A stretch of DNA of 64,000 nt from Streptomyces sp. 378 (GTDB lineage: Bacteria; Actinomycetota; Actinomycetes; Streptomycetales; Streptomycetaceae). Below, piece after piece: positions 7,745-17,600 of the stretch (position 1 is its first letter; each line of letters begins with the position of its first letter). The stretch spans positions 62,001 to 126,000 of the forward strand of contig NZ_JASKMS010000004.1 in the NCBI RefSeq assembly GCF_030124145.1, given 5' to 3'. The notes under the pieces are model-generated. The model saw only the letters and a list, made by a program, of their open reading frames with translations, ran no database searches and was not told the DNA's origin. Made by a program: the position numbers and the translations under genes.

Positions 7745-9640
7745 ATGAGCAACGACGGGGGCGGGACGGGCGCCCAGGGCCGACTGGTCGGCGGGCGGTA
7801 CCGGCTGATCGAGCGCATCGGCTCCGGCGGGATGGGCACCGTCTGGCGGGCCTATGACGACCTCGTGCAGCGTGACGTCGCCGTCAAGCAGCCCCGGTTG
7901 CCGGGCGACCCGGAGGACGAGAGCCACCGGCGGGCAGCGCACCGGCTCTACCGCGAGGCCCGCGCCGCCGCCCGCGTCGACCACCCCGCCGCCGTCACCA
8001 TCCACGACGTGGTCGTCGAGCCGGAGCGGCGGCCGGACGCACGCGACGGGCGGATCGATGGCCACCGGCCGGTCGGACGTGACGGGTTGCACGCGGTCGA
8101 CGCGGCGCTCGACGGACTCCCGTGGATCGTCATGGAGTTGGTCCAAGGCGAGTCCCTGCACGAGAGGCTCCGGCGCGGCCCGGTCGACGCGCGCGAAGCC
8201 GCCCGGATCAGCCTCGCCGTCCTCGGTGCCCTGCGTGCCGCGCACTCCGTCGGCATCGTGCACCGGGAGGTGAAACCAGCCAATGTGCTGCTCGGCCCGC
8301 ACCGGCGCGTCGTCCTCACCGACTTCGGGATCGCCCATGTGCAGGGCGAGGAGTCGCTCACGGCCGGCGGGGAGTTCGTCGGCTCGCTGGACTTCGTCGC
8401 CCCCGAGCGGATGTCCGGCCGCATCGCCGGGCCCGCCTCCGACCTGTGGTCCCTGGGCGTACTGCTGTACGCCGCCGTCGAGGGGGCGTCCCCGTTCCGC
8501 CGGGCCACGCCCGAGTCCGTGCTCGCCGCGATCGTCGCCGCGGAGCCGCCCGAACCGCGGCGGGCCGGACCGCTCGGGCCGCTGATCGCACGGCTGCTGG
8601 CACGGGACCCCGAACAGCGGCCGGACGCCGAGGAGGTCGAGAAGGCGCTGGAGGCGGTGGCCGGACGGCCGCCGGTCGCGCAGCAGGTGCCCGCAGCCCC
8701 CGGCATCGGAGTGCGCGCGGGGGAGACACGAGAGCCTGCGGAGGCCCTCGGCACCGGAGCGCCCCCTACGGAGGTACGAGAGCCGGCGGAGAACCCTGGC
8801 TCCGGAGCGCACCGTACGGAGATGCGAGAGCCGGCGAAGGCCCCTGGCTCCGGAGCGCCCCCCACGGTCACACAAGAGCCGGCGGAGAGCCCCGGCACCA
8901 AAGCACCCCCCAGGGAGACACCACAGCAGGCGGAGTCCCCCCTCACCGGAGCGCAAGCAGACAGCACCGCCGTCCCCTTGGAGCCCCCGAAGGCCACGGA
9001 GCCCTCGAAGCCTTCGAAGCCCACGGAGCCCCCGAAGCGTCACACGCTCCTCCGCCCCGCCCCCCTCGCCCTCCTCAGCGCACTGCTCGCCGGCGGTATA
9101 GGAGCCGCCACCCAACTCGCCGACACGGGCAGCGCCGAGAGCGCGGAACAGACGGCCCGCACCAGTCCTGTCCCGGGTGCCGGGGACACCTGGACCCCGC
9201 ACCGCGAACCGGGCATGGCGGCCGTGCTCCACCTCCCGCGCCCCTACCGGGTCCTCGACAGGACCGGCGGCGCGGCCGGCCGGCCCCGCGCGACGCTCTA
9301 CGGCGACGAGCGGGGCGGCACGATCCGGGTCCGCCTCCTCCTCTGGGACAAGGCCCCGGGCGCCCCGATGGACCAGGCCCGCGAGACGCCCCGGGCATGG
9401 GGGCGGACGGCGCACACGCGGTACGCCCCGACCCGTGTCCAGGGCTACGATGCCGCCCTCGCCGACACCACCTACACCTCCGGCGAGACCCCCAGGCGGG
9501 TCATGCGCCTGCTGATCCGCACCGACGACGACCGCATGTACGAGCTGCGCGTCGACATGCCCAGCGGCACGCCGGAGGAGAAGGAGGGCGCCTCGCTGTT
9601 CCGGGGCGCCCGGGACCGACTCGGGATCGTAAAAGGCTGA
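7745..9640 (+). CDS. PknB-type Ser/Thr kinase with HRE in the catalytic loop
   Basis: This gene encodes 631 residues. The kinase domain (about 13-300) has the glycine loop GSGGMGTVW, Lys48 in VAVK and DFGIAH. The catalytic loop reads HREVKPAN (173-180), so the catalytic Asp is Glu175. There is also an insert of about 30 residues between the N-lobe strands, rich in Arg and Asp (residues about 95-122). Activity is uncertain. Asp-to-Glu here normally cripples kinases but leaves the fold and ATP binding. After the kinase domain comes a juxtamembrane Pro/Glu repeat (see 8726), a membrane helix near 440-463 and an external domain of about 155 residues like that of the other cluster members. The start is ATG at 7745 with GATGGGG ahead. 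The next gene begins 135 bases later with its own promoter. Confidence 0.9.
   Translation: MSNDGGGTGAQGRLVGGRYRLIERIGSGGMGTVWRAYDDLVQRDVAVKQPRLPGDPEDESHRRAAHRLYREARAAARVDHPAAVTIHDVVVEPERRPDARDGRIDGHRPVGRDGLHAVDAALDGLPWIVMELVQGESLHERLRRGPVDAREAARISLAVLGALRAAHSVGIVHREVKPANVLLGPHRRVVLTDFGIAHVQGEESLTAGGEFVGSLDFVAPERMSGRIAGPASDLWSLGVLLYAAVEGASPFRRATPESVLAAIVAAEPPEPRRAGPLGPLIARLLARDPEQRPDAEEVEKALEAVAGRPPVAQQVPAAPGIGVRAGETREPAEALGTGAPPTEVREPAENPGSGAHRTEMREPAKAPGSGAPPTVTQEPAESPGTKAPPRETPQQAESPLTGAQADSTAVPLEPPKATEPSKPSKPTEPPKRHTLLRPAPLALLSALLAGGIGAATQLADTGSAESAEQTARTSPVPGAGDTWTPHREPGMAAVLHLPRPYRVLDRTGGAAGRPRATLYGDERGGTIRVRLLLWDKAPGAPMDQARETPRAWGRTAHTRYAPTRVQGYDAALADTTYTSGETPRRVMRLLIRTDDDRMYELRVDMPSGTPEEKEGASLFRGARDRLGIVKG
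8726..8965 (+). repeat. five 48-bp tandem units encoding a 16-residue Pro/Glu repeat
   Basis: Units begin at 8726, 8774, 8822, 8870 and 8918. The translated pattern is xREPAExxGxGAPPxx, for example TREPAEALGTGAPPTE. They form the cytoplasmic linker between kinase domain and membrane helix, and probably vary in number between strains. Confidence 0.8.
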
Positions 9641-9727
9641 ATCACCGCACCGTCACCGCCCAACGCCCTGATCAGGCTGTTTGTTGCCAGCAGCCACTGG
9701 CGTCGTGTGTGCACTCGGTGAAGCCGT

Positions 9728-9768
9728 ATTACCGACGGGTACCCAAAGGCTCCGCCGCGGCATACCCT
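9728..9768 (+). promoter_or_regulatory. promoter with possible operator for the dehydrogenase gene
   Basis: TACCCT at 9763-9768 is a good -10 box lying 7 bases before the ATG at 9776, so the message would be nearly leaderless. Where the -35 element should be there is an imperfect palindrome, TTACCGACGGGTAC (about 9729-9742), with TACC and GGTA arms. This would suit a repressor. The regulator is unknown. Confidence 0.35.
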
Positions 9769-9775
9769 GCGCGTC

Positions 9776-11434
9776 ATGACGGACGCGCAGGCCACCGAGA
9801 AGACGGCAGAGACCGGGACGGCACTCACCGGTACGACCCTCCCAGTAACCGGCACAAATCCCCTCGCCCCCGCCCCGGAGGGCGCCCGCACCGCCGACGA
9901 CGTGGTCACGCCCGAGCTGGTCGCCCAGCTCACCAAGGGCGTCGCCGGCTCCGGCCGGACCGCCAACCACACGCCGTTCACCGGCGAGAAGCTGGCCGAC
10001 CTCCCCGAGTCGACGCCCGAGGACGTGGCGAAGGCCTTCGAACAGGCCCGCGCCGCCCAGGCCGTGTGGGCGCAGACCCCCGTACGGCAGCGCGCCGCCG
10101 TCCTGCTCCGCTTCCACGACCTGGTGCTGGAGCGGCAGGCCGAGGTGCTCGACCTCATCCAGCTGGAGACCGGCAAGGCCCGCCTGCACGCCCACGAGGA
10201 GGTCCAGGCCGTCGCCGTCGCCGCCCGGCACTACGGCCGCAAGGCCCCGGCCTACCTCCGGCCCAAGCGGCACGCCGGCGCCATGCCGACCCTCACCAAG
10301 GTCACCGAACTGCGCCACCCGCGCGGTGTCGTCGGCCAGATCGCCCCCTGGAACTACCCCCTCGAACTCTCCGTCGGCGACGCGCTCCCGGCCTTCGTCG
10401 CGGGCAACGCCGTCGTCATGAAGCCGGACACCGAGACCTGCCTGACCGCCCTGTGGGCCCGCGACCTGCTCATCGAGGCCGGGCTGCCCGCCGACGTCTT
10501 CCAGGTCGTCCTCGGCGACGGCCCGGTCATCGGCCCCGAGGTCGTCCGGCACGCCGACTACGTCTCCTTCACCGGCTCCACCCGCACCGGCCGCGAGGTC
10601 GCCCAGGGCGCCGCCGCCCGGCTGGTCGGCGTCTCCCTCGAACTCGGCGGCAAGAACGCCATGCTGGTGCTGGAGGACGCCGACATCGAGAAGGCCGCGG
10701 CCGGTGCCGTCCGGGCCTGCTTCTCCTCCGCCGGGCAACTGTGCATCTCCATCGAGCGGCTGTACGTCCACGCGTCCATCGCGGACGCCTTCCTGGAGCG
10801 TTTCGCCGCCCGCACGAAGGCGATCCGCCTCGGCACGTCCCTGGCGTACGGCGCCGACATGGGTTCCCTGGTCGGCGAACGCCAGTTGGAGACCGTCACG
10901 CGGCATGTCGAGGAGGCCGTCGCCAAGGGCGCGAAGGTCGTCGCGGGCGGGGTGGCCCGCCCCGACATCGGCCCGTACTTCTTCGAGCCCACGATCCTCG
11001 ACGGCGTCGCCACGGACATGTCCGTCTGCACGGAGGAGACCTTCGGCCCGGTCGTCTCGGTCTACCGCTTCACCGACGAGGACGAGGTGATCGAGCGCGC
11101 CAACGCGACGGCGTACGGCCTGAACTCCTCGGTCTGGACGAGGAACGGCCGCCGCGGCCAGGAGGTCGCGGCCCGCCTGCGCACCGGCACGGTCAACATC
11201 AACGAGGGCTACGCCCCCGCCTACGGCAGCGTCCAGTCGCCCATGGGCGGCATGAAGGACTCGGGCCTCGGCCGCCGCCACGGCTCCGAGGGCATCCTCA
11301 AGTACACCGAGGCCCAGACCGTCGCCCACCAGCGTGTGCTCCCCATGGCCCCCTCGCTGGGCATGGACGACGAGAAGTACGCCCAGTTCATGAGCAGGAG
11401 CCTGCGCCTGATGAAGGCATTCCGGTTCCGGTAG
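9776..11434 (+). CDS. gabD2: succinate-semialdehyde dehydrogenase, GabD2 type
   Basis: This 552-residue NAD(P)-dependent aldehyde dehydrogenase oxidises succinate semialdehyde to succinate, feeding the TCA cycle. Family marks are APWNYPL (substrate and cofactor pocket), FTGSTRTG (NAD binding), the general base Glu289 in LELGGKN, and the catalytic Cys323 in SAGQLCIS. The C-terminal sequence SPMGGMKDSGLGRRHG is also typical. I recognise close resemblance to mycobacterial GabD2 along the length. An extra N-terminal stretch of about 45 Thr/Ala-rich residues is probably disordered. It is the first gene of a likely two-gene unit, with the GMC oxidoreductase 38 bases downstream on the same strand. 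The true substrate could be another semialdehyde; the GMC partner hints at an alcohol or sterol-like oxidation route. Confidence 0.85.
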   Translation: MTDAQATEKTAETGTALTGTTLPVTGTNPLAPAPEGARTADDVVTPELVAQLTKGVAGSGRTANHTPFTGEKLADLPESTPEDVAKAFEQARAAQAVWAQTPVRQRAAVLLRFHDLVLERQAEVLDLIQLETGKARLHAHEEVQAVAVAARHYGRKAPAYLRPKRHAGAMPTLTKVTELRHPRGVVGQIAPWNYPLELSVGDALPAFVAGNAVVMKPDTETCLTALWARDLLIEAGLPADVFQVVLGDGPVIGPEVVRHADYVSFTGSTRTGREVAQGAAARLVGVSLELGGKNAMLVLEDADIEKAAAGAVRACFSSAGQLCISIERLYVHASIADAFLERFAARTKAIRLGTSLAYGADMGSLVGERQLETVTRHVEEAVAKGAKVVAGGVARPDIGPYFFEPTILDGVATDMSVCTEETFGPVVSVYRFTDEDEVIERANATAYGLNSSVWTRNGRRGQEVAARLRTGTVNINEGYAPAYGSVQSPMGGMKDSGLGRRHGSEGILKYTEAQTVAHQRVLPMAPSLGMDDEKYAQFMSRSLRLMKAFRFR

Positions 11435-11472
11435 ACGACCTTCGCTTCAGACACTCACAGGGGAGACGGCAC

Positions 11473-13266
11473 GTGTCTCAGGACGCTTACGACTACGACG
11501 TCATCGTCGTGGGTTCCGGCTTCGGCGGCTCGGTGACCGCCCTGCGCCTCACGGAGAAGGGCTATCGCGTGGGCGTCCTGGAAGCGGGCCGCCGCTTCAC
11601 CCGCGAGACCCTGCCCAGGAACTCCTGGGACCTCAAGAACTACCTCTGGGCCCCGAAGCTCGGCATGTACGGCATCCAGCGCATCCACCTGCTGGGCAAC
11701 GTCATGGTCCTGGCCGGGGCGGGCGTCGGCGGCGGCTCCCTCAACTACGCCAACACCCTCTACGTCCCGCCGAAGCCGTTCTTCGAGGACCCCCAGTGGC
11801 GTGACATCACCGACTGGCAGGACGAGCTGGCGCCGTACTACGACCAGGCCCGGCGCATGCTGGGCGTCCGGACCAACCCGACCATGACCCCCTCCGACGT
11901 GCACCTGAAGGCCGCCGCCGAGCGGATGGGCTGCGGCGACACCTTCCACCTCGCCCCCGTCGGCGTCTTCTTCGGCGACGGCAGGGACGCCGACGGCGCG
12001 GTGAAGGCCAAGCCGGGCCAGGAGGTGCCCGACCCGTACTTCGGCGGGGTGGGCCCGTCCCGCAAGGCGTGCGCGGAGTGCGGCGAGTGCATGACCGGCT
12101 GCCGCCACGGCGCGAAGAACACCCTCAACGAGAACTACCTGCACCTCGCCGAGAAGGCAGGCGCGGTCGTCCACCCCATGACGACGGTCGTGTCGGTCAC
12201 CGACGACTCGCGCGGCGGCTACGCCGTCGCCACCCTGCCCACCGACGACCGCGGCAAGAAGAAGGGCCGCACCTACACGGCCCGTTGGGTCGTCCTCGCC
12301 GCCGGCACCTACGGCACCCAGACACTGCTGCACCGCATGAAGGCGGGTGGCCGGCTGCCGCGTCTCTCGGACCGGCTGGGCGAGCTGACCCGCACCAACT
12401 CCGAGGCCCTGGTCGGCGCCCAGACCGACGACCGGCGCTACCGCAAGGCGCACGGGGCGCCGAAGGCCGACTTCACCCGGGGCGTGGCCATCACGTCCTC
12501 GATCCACCCCGACGCCAGCACCCACATCGAGCCGGTCCGCTACGGCAAGGGCTCCAACTCGATGGGCAGCCTGTCCATCCTCCAGGTCCCCTACGCCGGA
12601 CGGAAATCGGGCACCTCACGGGTCCTGGGCTTCCTCGCCCACGCGGCCCGCCACCCCGTGCTGGTGCTGCGCTCCCTGTCCAACCGCCGCTGGTCGGAGC
12701 GGACCATCATCGGCCTGGTGATGCAGTCGCTGGACAACTCGCTGACGACGTACGTGAAGCCGTCGGGCATCGGCCGCGGCCTGCTCACGGCCCGCCAGGG
12801 CCACGGCGCCCCCAACCCCAAGCAGATCAAGGCGGCCACGGACAGCGCCTCGGCACTCGCCGCCGAGATCAACGGCTTCGCCGGCTCCAACGTCGGCGAA
12901 CTGATGGGCACCCCGCTCACCGCCCACTTCCTGGGCGGCTGCCCCATCGGCGACTCCCGCGAGACCGGCGTGATCGACCCGTACCACCGCCTCTACGGCC
13001 ACCCCGGCATCTCGGTCGTCGACGGCGCGGCGGTCTCCGCCAACCTGGGCGTCAACCCGTCCCTCACCATCACGGCCCAGGCCGAGCGGGCGATGTCGTA
13101 CTGGCCCAACAAGGGCGAGCCCGACCCGCGTCCGCACCAGGGCGCGGCCTACGAGCGTCTCCAGCCGGTCGAGCCGAAGCACCCGGCGGTCCCGGCCGAG
13201 GCGTTCGGCGCACTGCGGCTGCCGTTCCTCGGCATGCCGGCCGTACCGCCGAAGCCCAAGGGCTGA
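11473..13266 (+). CDS. GMC-family FAD oxidoreductase, ChoD-like
   Basis: This gene encodes 597 residues starting at GTG 11473, with GGGGAGA 6 bases upstream. The dinucleotide-binding motif GSGFGGSVTALRL (about 14-26) and the C-terminal FAD segment with PLTAHFLGGCP place it in the glucose-methanol-choline oxidoreductase group. Near residue 197 it has CAECGECMTGCRHGAKNTL, a cysteine cluster seen in the ChoD (putative cholesterol oxidase) branch and not in ordinary GMC oxidases. It may be structural or carry a metal cluster. No signal peptide is visible, so it should be cytosolic. The natural substrate cannot be read from sequence. It is probably cotranscribed with the semialdehyde dehydrogenase 38 bases upstream. 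A strong terminator follows the stop. Confidence 0.85.
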   Translation: MSQDAYDYDVIVVGSGFGGSVTALRLTEKGYRVGVLEAGRRFTRETLPRNSWDLKNYLWAPKLGMYGIQRIHLLGNVMVLAGAGVGGGSLNYANTLYVPPKPFFEDPQWRDITDWQDELAPYYDQARRMLGVRTNPTMTPSDVHLKAAAERMGCGDTFHLAPVGVFFGDGRDADGAVKAKPGQEVPDPYFGGVGPSRKACAECGECMTGCRHGAKNTLNENYLHLAEKAGAVVHPMTTVVSVTDDSRGGYAVATLPTDDRGKKKGRTYTARWVVLAAGTYGTQTLLHRMKAGGRLPRLSDRLGELTRTNSEALVGAQTDDRRYRKAHGAPKADFTRGVAITSSIHPDASTHIEPVRYGKGSNSMGSLSILQVPYAGRKSGTSRVLGFLAHAARHPVLVLRSLSNRRWSERTIIGLVMQSLDNSLTTYVKPSGIGRGLLTARQGHGAPNPKQIKAATDSASALAAEINGFAGSNVGELMGTPLTAHFLGGCPIGDSRETGVIDPYHRLYGHPGISVVDGAAVSANLGVNPSLTITAQAERAMSYWPNKGEPDPRPHQGAAYERLQPVEPKHPAVPAEAFGALRLPFLGMPAVPPKPKG

Positions 13267-13281
13267 GCGACAGCGGGATAC

Positions 13282-13325
13282 AGAAGAGGGACCTGCGCCC
13301 CCCTCCGAGCGCAGGTCCCTCTTCT
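13282..13325. terminator. bidirectional terminator between convergent genes
   Basis: Perfect 17-bp inverted repeat (arms 13282-13298 and 13309-13325, AGAAGAGGGACCTGCGC) with a 10-base C-rich loop. T-rich ends flank it. It lies between the GMC gene and the convergent surface protein gene and can serve both. Confidence 0.85.
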
Positions 13326-13357
13326 GCTTGGTGCAACGGCCCGTCGGCCGTTACGGC

Positions 13358-14365
13358 TTACGCCTGCACGCCGACCTTGCGGCGACGCACCACGAAGATC
13401 GCACCGGCACCGGCGACGACCGCGGCACCGCCGACCAGGCTGATCATCGGCAGGGCGGAGCTGGAACCGGTCTCGGCGAGGTTGCCCTCGACCTCGATCG
13501 GCTTGGCCTCACCCTGCGGCTTGATGTCCTTCGGCGGCTTCTGGCCGGAGGGCTCGGAGTCGCCCACGTCACCCGGCTTCGAGCCCGGCTTGAGGATCTG
13601 GAACGGGTAGACCGCACCGTTCTCGAAGCAGTCGCCCTCGCTCGTGTCGTAGCCACCGGCGGCGATTGCCAGGCTGTCGCCCACGGGCGCGCCGGCGTCG
13701 ATCTTCACGCGCAGGTCGATGCTGACCTTCTGGCCGGCATCCAGCTGGAACTCACCGAAGAAGAACCCGTTGTTGATGCCCGAGCCCGCGAAGTCGTTGG
13801 TCCACTTGCCGGTGCTCGGGTTGCGGTACTCGAAGTGTGCGTACTTGTCGAAGAGCTGGTTCTCCTCGGAGTCCAGGTCCGCGGCCGAGAACGCGCTGGC
13901 CGTGACCACCAGGGACTCGATGTCCGTCTTGCTGGTGTTCTTGACGTTGAACTCGAACGTCTTCCAGCCGCTGCCTGCGACGATCTTCTCCGGGAAGCCG
14001 GTGAGGCCCACGGAGATGCTCGCCTCCTCACACTCCGGGAACTCCTCGTCGTCCCCGTCGGCGGGCTCGCTCGGAGTGGTGGAGGCGGACGCGGAGGGGC
14101 TGGCCGACGTCGACGCGCTGGCCGAAGCGGACGCGGTCGCGTCAGGAGCCGACTCGCTCACGGACGTGCTCGGCGACGGCGACGTCTCGGGCGTGGTCTC
14201 GGTCGCCGACGGCGAGGCGGACGTCTCGGGAGCGGACTCGCTCACCGACGCGCTCGGCGTGGGCGTGGTGTCGTCGGTCGCGTACGCGGCCGGTGCCGCG
14301 AGCAGAGCCACCGGGGCTATGACCGCCGTAGCGGCCGCTGCTGCCATGGCGCGGCGAAGCTTCAT
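13358..14365 (-). CDS. sortase-anchored surface protein with LAETG signal
   Basis: This 335-residue exported protein has a basic start and hydrophobic signal peptide (about 1-29, cleaved near AYA). Next is a stalk of about 70 residues made almost only of Ser, Thr, Ala, Pro and Glu, then a folded domain (about 105-260) with conserved-looking Cys residues. At the C-terminus are the sorting motif LAETG (296-300), a hydrophobic helix and the basic tail RRRK. LAxTG is the motif used by the class E sortases of Streptomyces, so the protein should be fixed covalently to peptidoglycan. A GAGG ribosome site precedes the ATG. The binding target of the folded domain is not evident. It is divergent from the RHS toxin gene; nothing shows that they act together. 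Confidence 0.88.
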   Translation of the reverse strand: MKLRRAMAAAAATAVIAPVALLAAPAAYATDDTTPTPSASVSESAPETSASPSATETTPETSPSPSTSVSESAPDATASASASASTSASPSASASTTPSEPADGDDEEFPECEEASISVGLTGFPEKIVAGSGWKTFEFNVKNTSKTDIESLVVTASAFSAADLDSEENQLFDKYAHFEYRNPSTGKWTNDFAGSGINNGFFFGEFQLDAGQKVSIDLRVKIDAGAPVGDSLAIAAGGYDTSEGDCFENGAVYPFQILKPGSKPGDVGDSEPSGQKPPKDIKPQGEAKPIEVEGNLAETGSSSALPMISLVGGAAVVAGAGAIFVVRRRKVGVQA

Positions 14366-14669
14366 GAAGACCTCGGAAAGTCCGGCGTACCGCGTGACGC
14401 GGCACGAACGTTGGGGGAGGCCTCCGCGTGTGGGGCGCGGGAGTGGCCCTTGGTTCGCGGTGTTTGATCAGCGAAGGCTGTGAATGGTTGTGCCAGCCCT
14501 AACGGAGTTTTTATGTGTCCTGCATCACAAGCATGAAGATCCCGATCGGGGGTGATATGTCATGTGACCGTCATCACTTTTGAGTAACGGAACCCTGCTG
14601 AGCACTTGTGCACCTTCTGTAGAGCGAATTAGGAAATCCCCGTCTTGATCGCCCGGGGTGGGGAGAATC
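14366..14669. other. divergent promoter region, unusually A/T-rich for this genome
   Basis: These 304 bases separate the surface protein gene from the RHS gene. From about 14465 to 14645 the sequence is markedly poorer in G/C than its surroundings and contains the weak inverted repeat GTGAT...ATCAC (14552-14578 area). Both genes must start here, but I cannot pick a convincing -10/-35 pair. Confidence 0.5.
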
Positions 14670-17600
14670 GTGCGCTCAGCACGTCCGCTTGTAGTCGCTG
14701 TCGCTTTCGTGCTGGCTCTGGTCGCCGGAACCGAGCAGGCGGTGCCGACCGTCGACGGGCCCACGGGGGCTGCCTCCACCGCAGAGGCTCCCGACCAGTC
14801 GTGGGGATCGGCGGCAGGCCGTCGTCACACGGCACCCGCCGACGCCACCGATGCCTCCGCCAAGGGTGGCCACGAGGGTCCTCTGGCCGGGCGCGGTCAG
14901 GTGCCCGCTCCGGGCGATCCGGGAGTGACCCGGCTGGACAGCACGCCGAAGCTGCCCGAGCCGGGTCCCGTGCGGAAGACCGAGGCACCCCGCCCGGCCG
15001 CGCCCCGTGGATTCGACTCCAAACGCAGCAAGGAGCTCACTGGACAGCGTGCGGAACGACGGCGGACGTACCAGAACCCGGACGGCACTCAGACCAGTCG
15101 CTTCTACACCGAGCCGGTCAACTTCCGTGGGCGGGACGGCGGCTGGAAGCCCATCGACACCACCCTCGTCCCTCAGGACACCACCGGTTCGCGCACGATG
15201 AGCGCGGGCAACGACGGCTGGGAGACGCGCTCTACCGCGTCGGCGATCGAGTTCGCGGGGGCGGCGGACGCAAGTTCGGTGGTGCGCATTCGGGTCGGTG
15301 ACGGTCTGTCCATCGGCTACGGCGTCGAGGGAGCGAGCGCGTCGGGAGGGCGGACCGATGGCAGCACGGTGACCTATCCCGACGTGCGTCCGCACGCGGA
15401 CCTGGAGTTCCTCGCGGGTAGCGACTCCGTAAAGGAAACCCTGGTCCTCAAAAACGCTTCCGCGCCCAGCGAATGGCGCTTCCCGCTCGACCTGGAAGGG
15501 CTGACCGCCGGTCTCGACGACCACGGCGGCCTGGTGTTCACCGACACCGACGGTGCCACTCGCGCCTGGACGCCCGCCGGCTGGATGCAGGACGCGAACC
15601 TCGCCCCCGACTCCAACGAAGGCGCGATCTCCTCCGGCGTCACCTACAGCCTGAAGGAGAAGGGCGGACGGCAGGTCCTGGTGGTCAAGCTGGACAAGAA
15701 ATGGCTGGACGCCCCCGAGCGCGTGTACCCGGTCCGGGTCGACCCCTCGGTCAAGTCCGTCGACTCCACCTCCGGGACGTACGTCGAGTACCCGTACAAC
15801 CAGAACTTCGCCTCGGACACGGTTCTCAAGGCCGGCACCTACGACGGTGGCAGCCACAAGGCCGCGGCCTTCCTCCGGTTCGCCGGTGTGGAGAGCACGG
15901 TGAAGAACGCCTGGGTCCTCGGTGCCAACCTGGCCCTGTACAACACGTGGTCGCAGTCGTGCACCGCTCGCCCGGTGACCGTGCACCCCATCACGTCGAA
16001 CTGGTCTGAGTCCACGACCACCAAGTACCCGGGCCCCGCGACCGGTTCGTCGCTGGCCTCCAAGAGCTTCGCGCACGGCTGGCGCCCGGAAGGTACGACC
16101 AACTGGTCGTGCGGGCCGGCCTGGGAGAGCATCAAACTCGGTTCGGCCGGTCGCAAGCTGGTCGACGACTGGACGCACGGCCGCAAGAGGAACTACGGCC
16201 TGGCAGTCAAGGCGTCCACCTCGGACTCCAAGGGCTGGAAGCAGTTCGGCTCCGACGACTACCCGAACGGCAAGCCCAGCCTGGACATCACCTGGACCGA
16301 GTACGGTGCCACCTACAAGGTCGGCGACTTCACTGCCCCGGTCACCGCCACCAGCGAGGGCGTGGAGAAGGTCACCGTCACCAACCGGGGCCAGGAGACC
16401 TGGCCCGCGGGCGGCAACTACAAGCTGCGGTACAACCTGTTCGACTCCTCCGGCAAGGAGATCACTGACAGCGCGAAGATCCGCTGGACGGCGATGCCGG
16501 AGGCGGTGTCGCCCGGCGAGAGCGTGACGCTGGCCGCGAAGATCGCCCCGCTGACGCCCGCCACGTACACCGTGCAGTGGACGATGGACGACGTCGGTGT
16601 CAGCCGCTTCACGAGCGCAGGCGTCCCAGGTCCCGCCGTGAAGATCGCCTCCGTGAACATCCCGCCGCAGCTGACCGCCGCGTCACCGGGCAGCGGGGTC
16701 ACCGTCGACTCGCTCACTCCCACTCTCTGGGCGAAGGGCGCGGACGCGGACCGCTACCCGAAGTCGACGCTGGAGTACACCTTCGAGGTCTGCGAGGTCG
16801 AGGGCAGCAACCTGCGCAAGAACTGCAAGAAGGGCACCCGCAGCAGCGAACAGCAGTGGGCGGTGCCGTCCGGCTGGATGTCGTGGGGGAAGTCCTACGC
16901 CTGGTACGCCTATGTCTACGACGGTTCCGCGACCTCGGCCCGGCCCGGACCGGCGCTGCTGACCACGCAAGTACTACAGCCAACCGTCACCAGCCACCTG
17001 GGCGGCCCGGACAACGGCAAGGAGATCGGTTCGCGCGCGGGCAACTACGTCACCGCCGCCACCGACGCGGCGGTCGGCACCGTCGGCCCCGAGCTGGCCG
17101 TCACGCGCACCTACAACTCGCTCGACCCGCGCGCCGACGGCGCGTTCGGCACCGGTTGGTCGACGCGCTGGGACATGCGCTTGCGGGAGGAACCCAGCAT
17201 GTCGACGGTGCTCGTGACCCTCGCCGACGGCTCACAGGCGCGATTCGGACGGAACGCGGACGGCAGCTACACCGGTCCGCCTGGTGGTTCTCTCACCCTT
17301 GTCCGGCAAGCCGGGGAGGGATGGGTCCTGCGGGAACGTTCCGGCAACACGTATCACTTCATGACGAACGGAGTCCTGGCCCGGCTCCGGGACGTGGCCG
17401 GCCGCACCCAGTCCGTCACGCACGAGTCCGAGGACGGCGGCCCGGTCCAGAAGGTAACCGACGACCTCTCGGGGCGCTCGCTGACGTTCACTTGGTCGGA
17501 CGGCCACGTGGCGTCGGTGACCACGAGCCCCGTCGACACCGGCACATCAGGGCTGACCTGGACCTACTCCTACACCGGTGACCGTCTCTCCAGGGTGTGC

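Noticed and set aside
8122..11472. Very long open frame joined in front of the GMC oxidoreductase
   Set aside because: It runs through the kinase and dehydrogenase genes in another frame and is Arg/Pro/Gly-rich. The real gene starts at GTG 11473 with a ribosome site.
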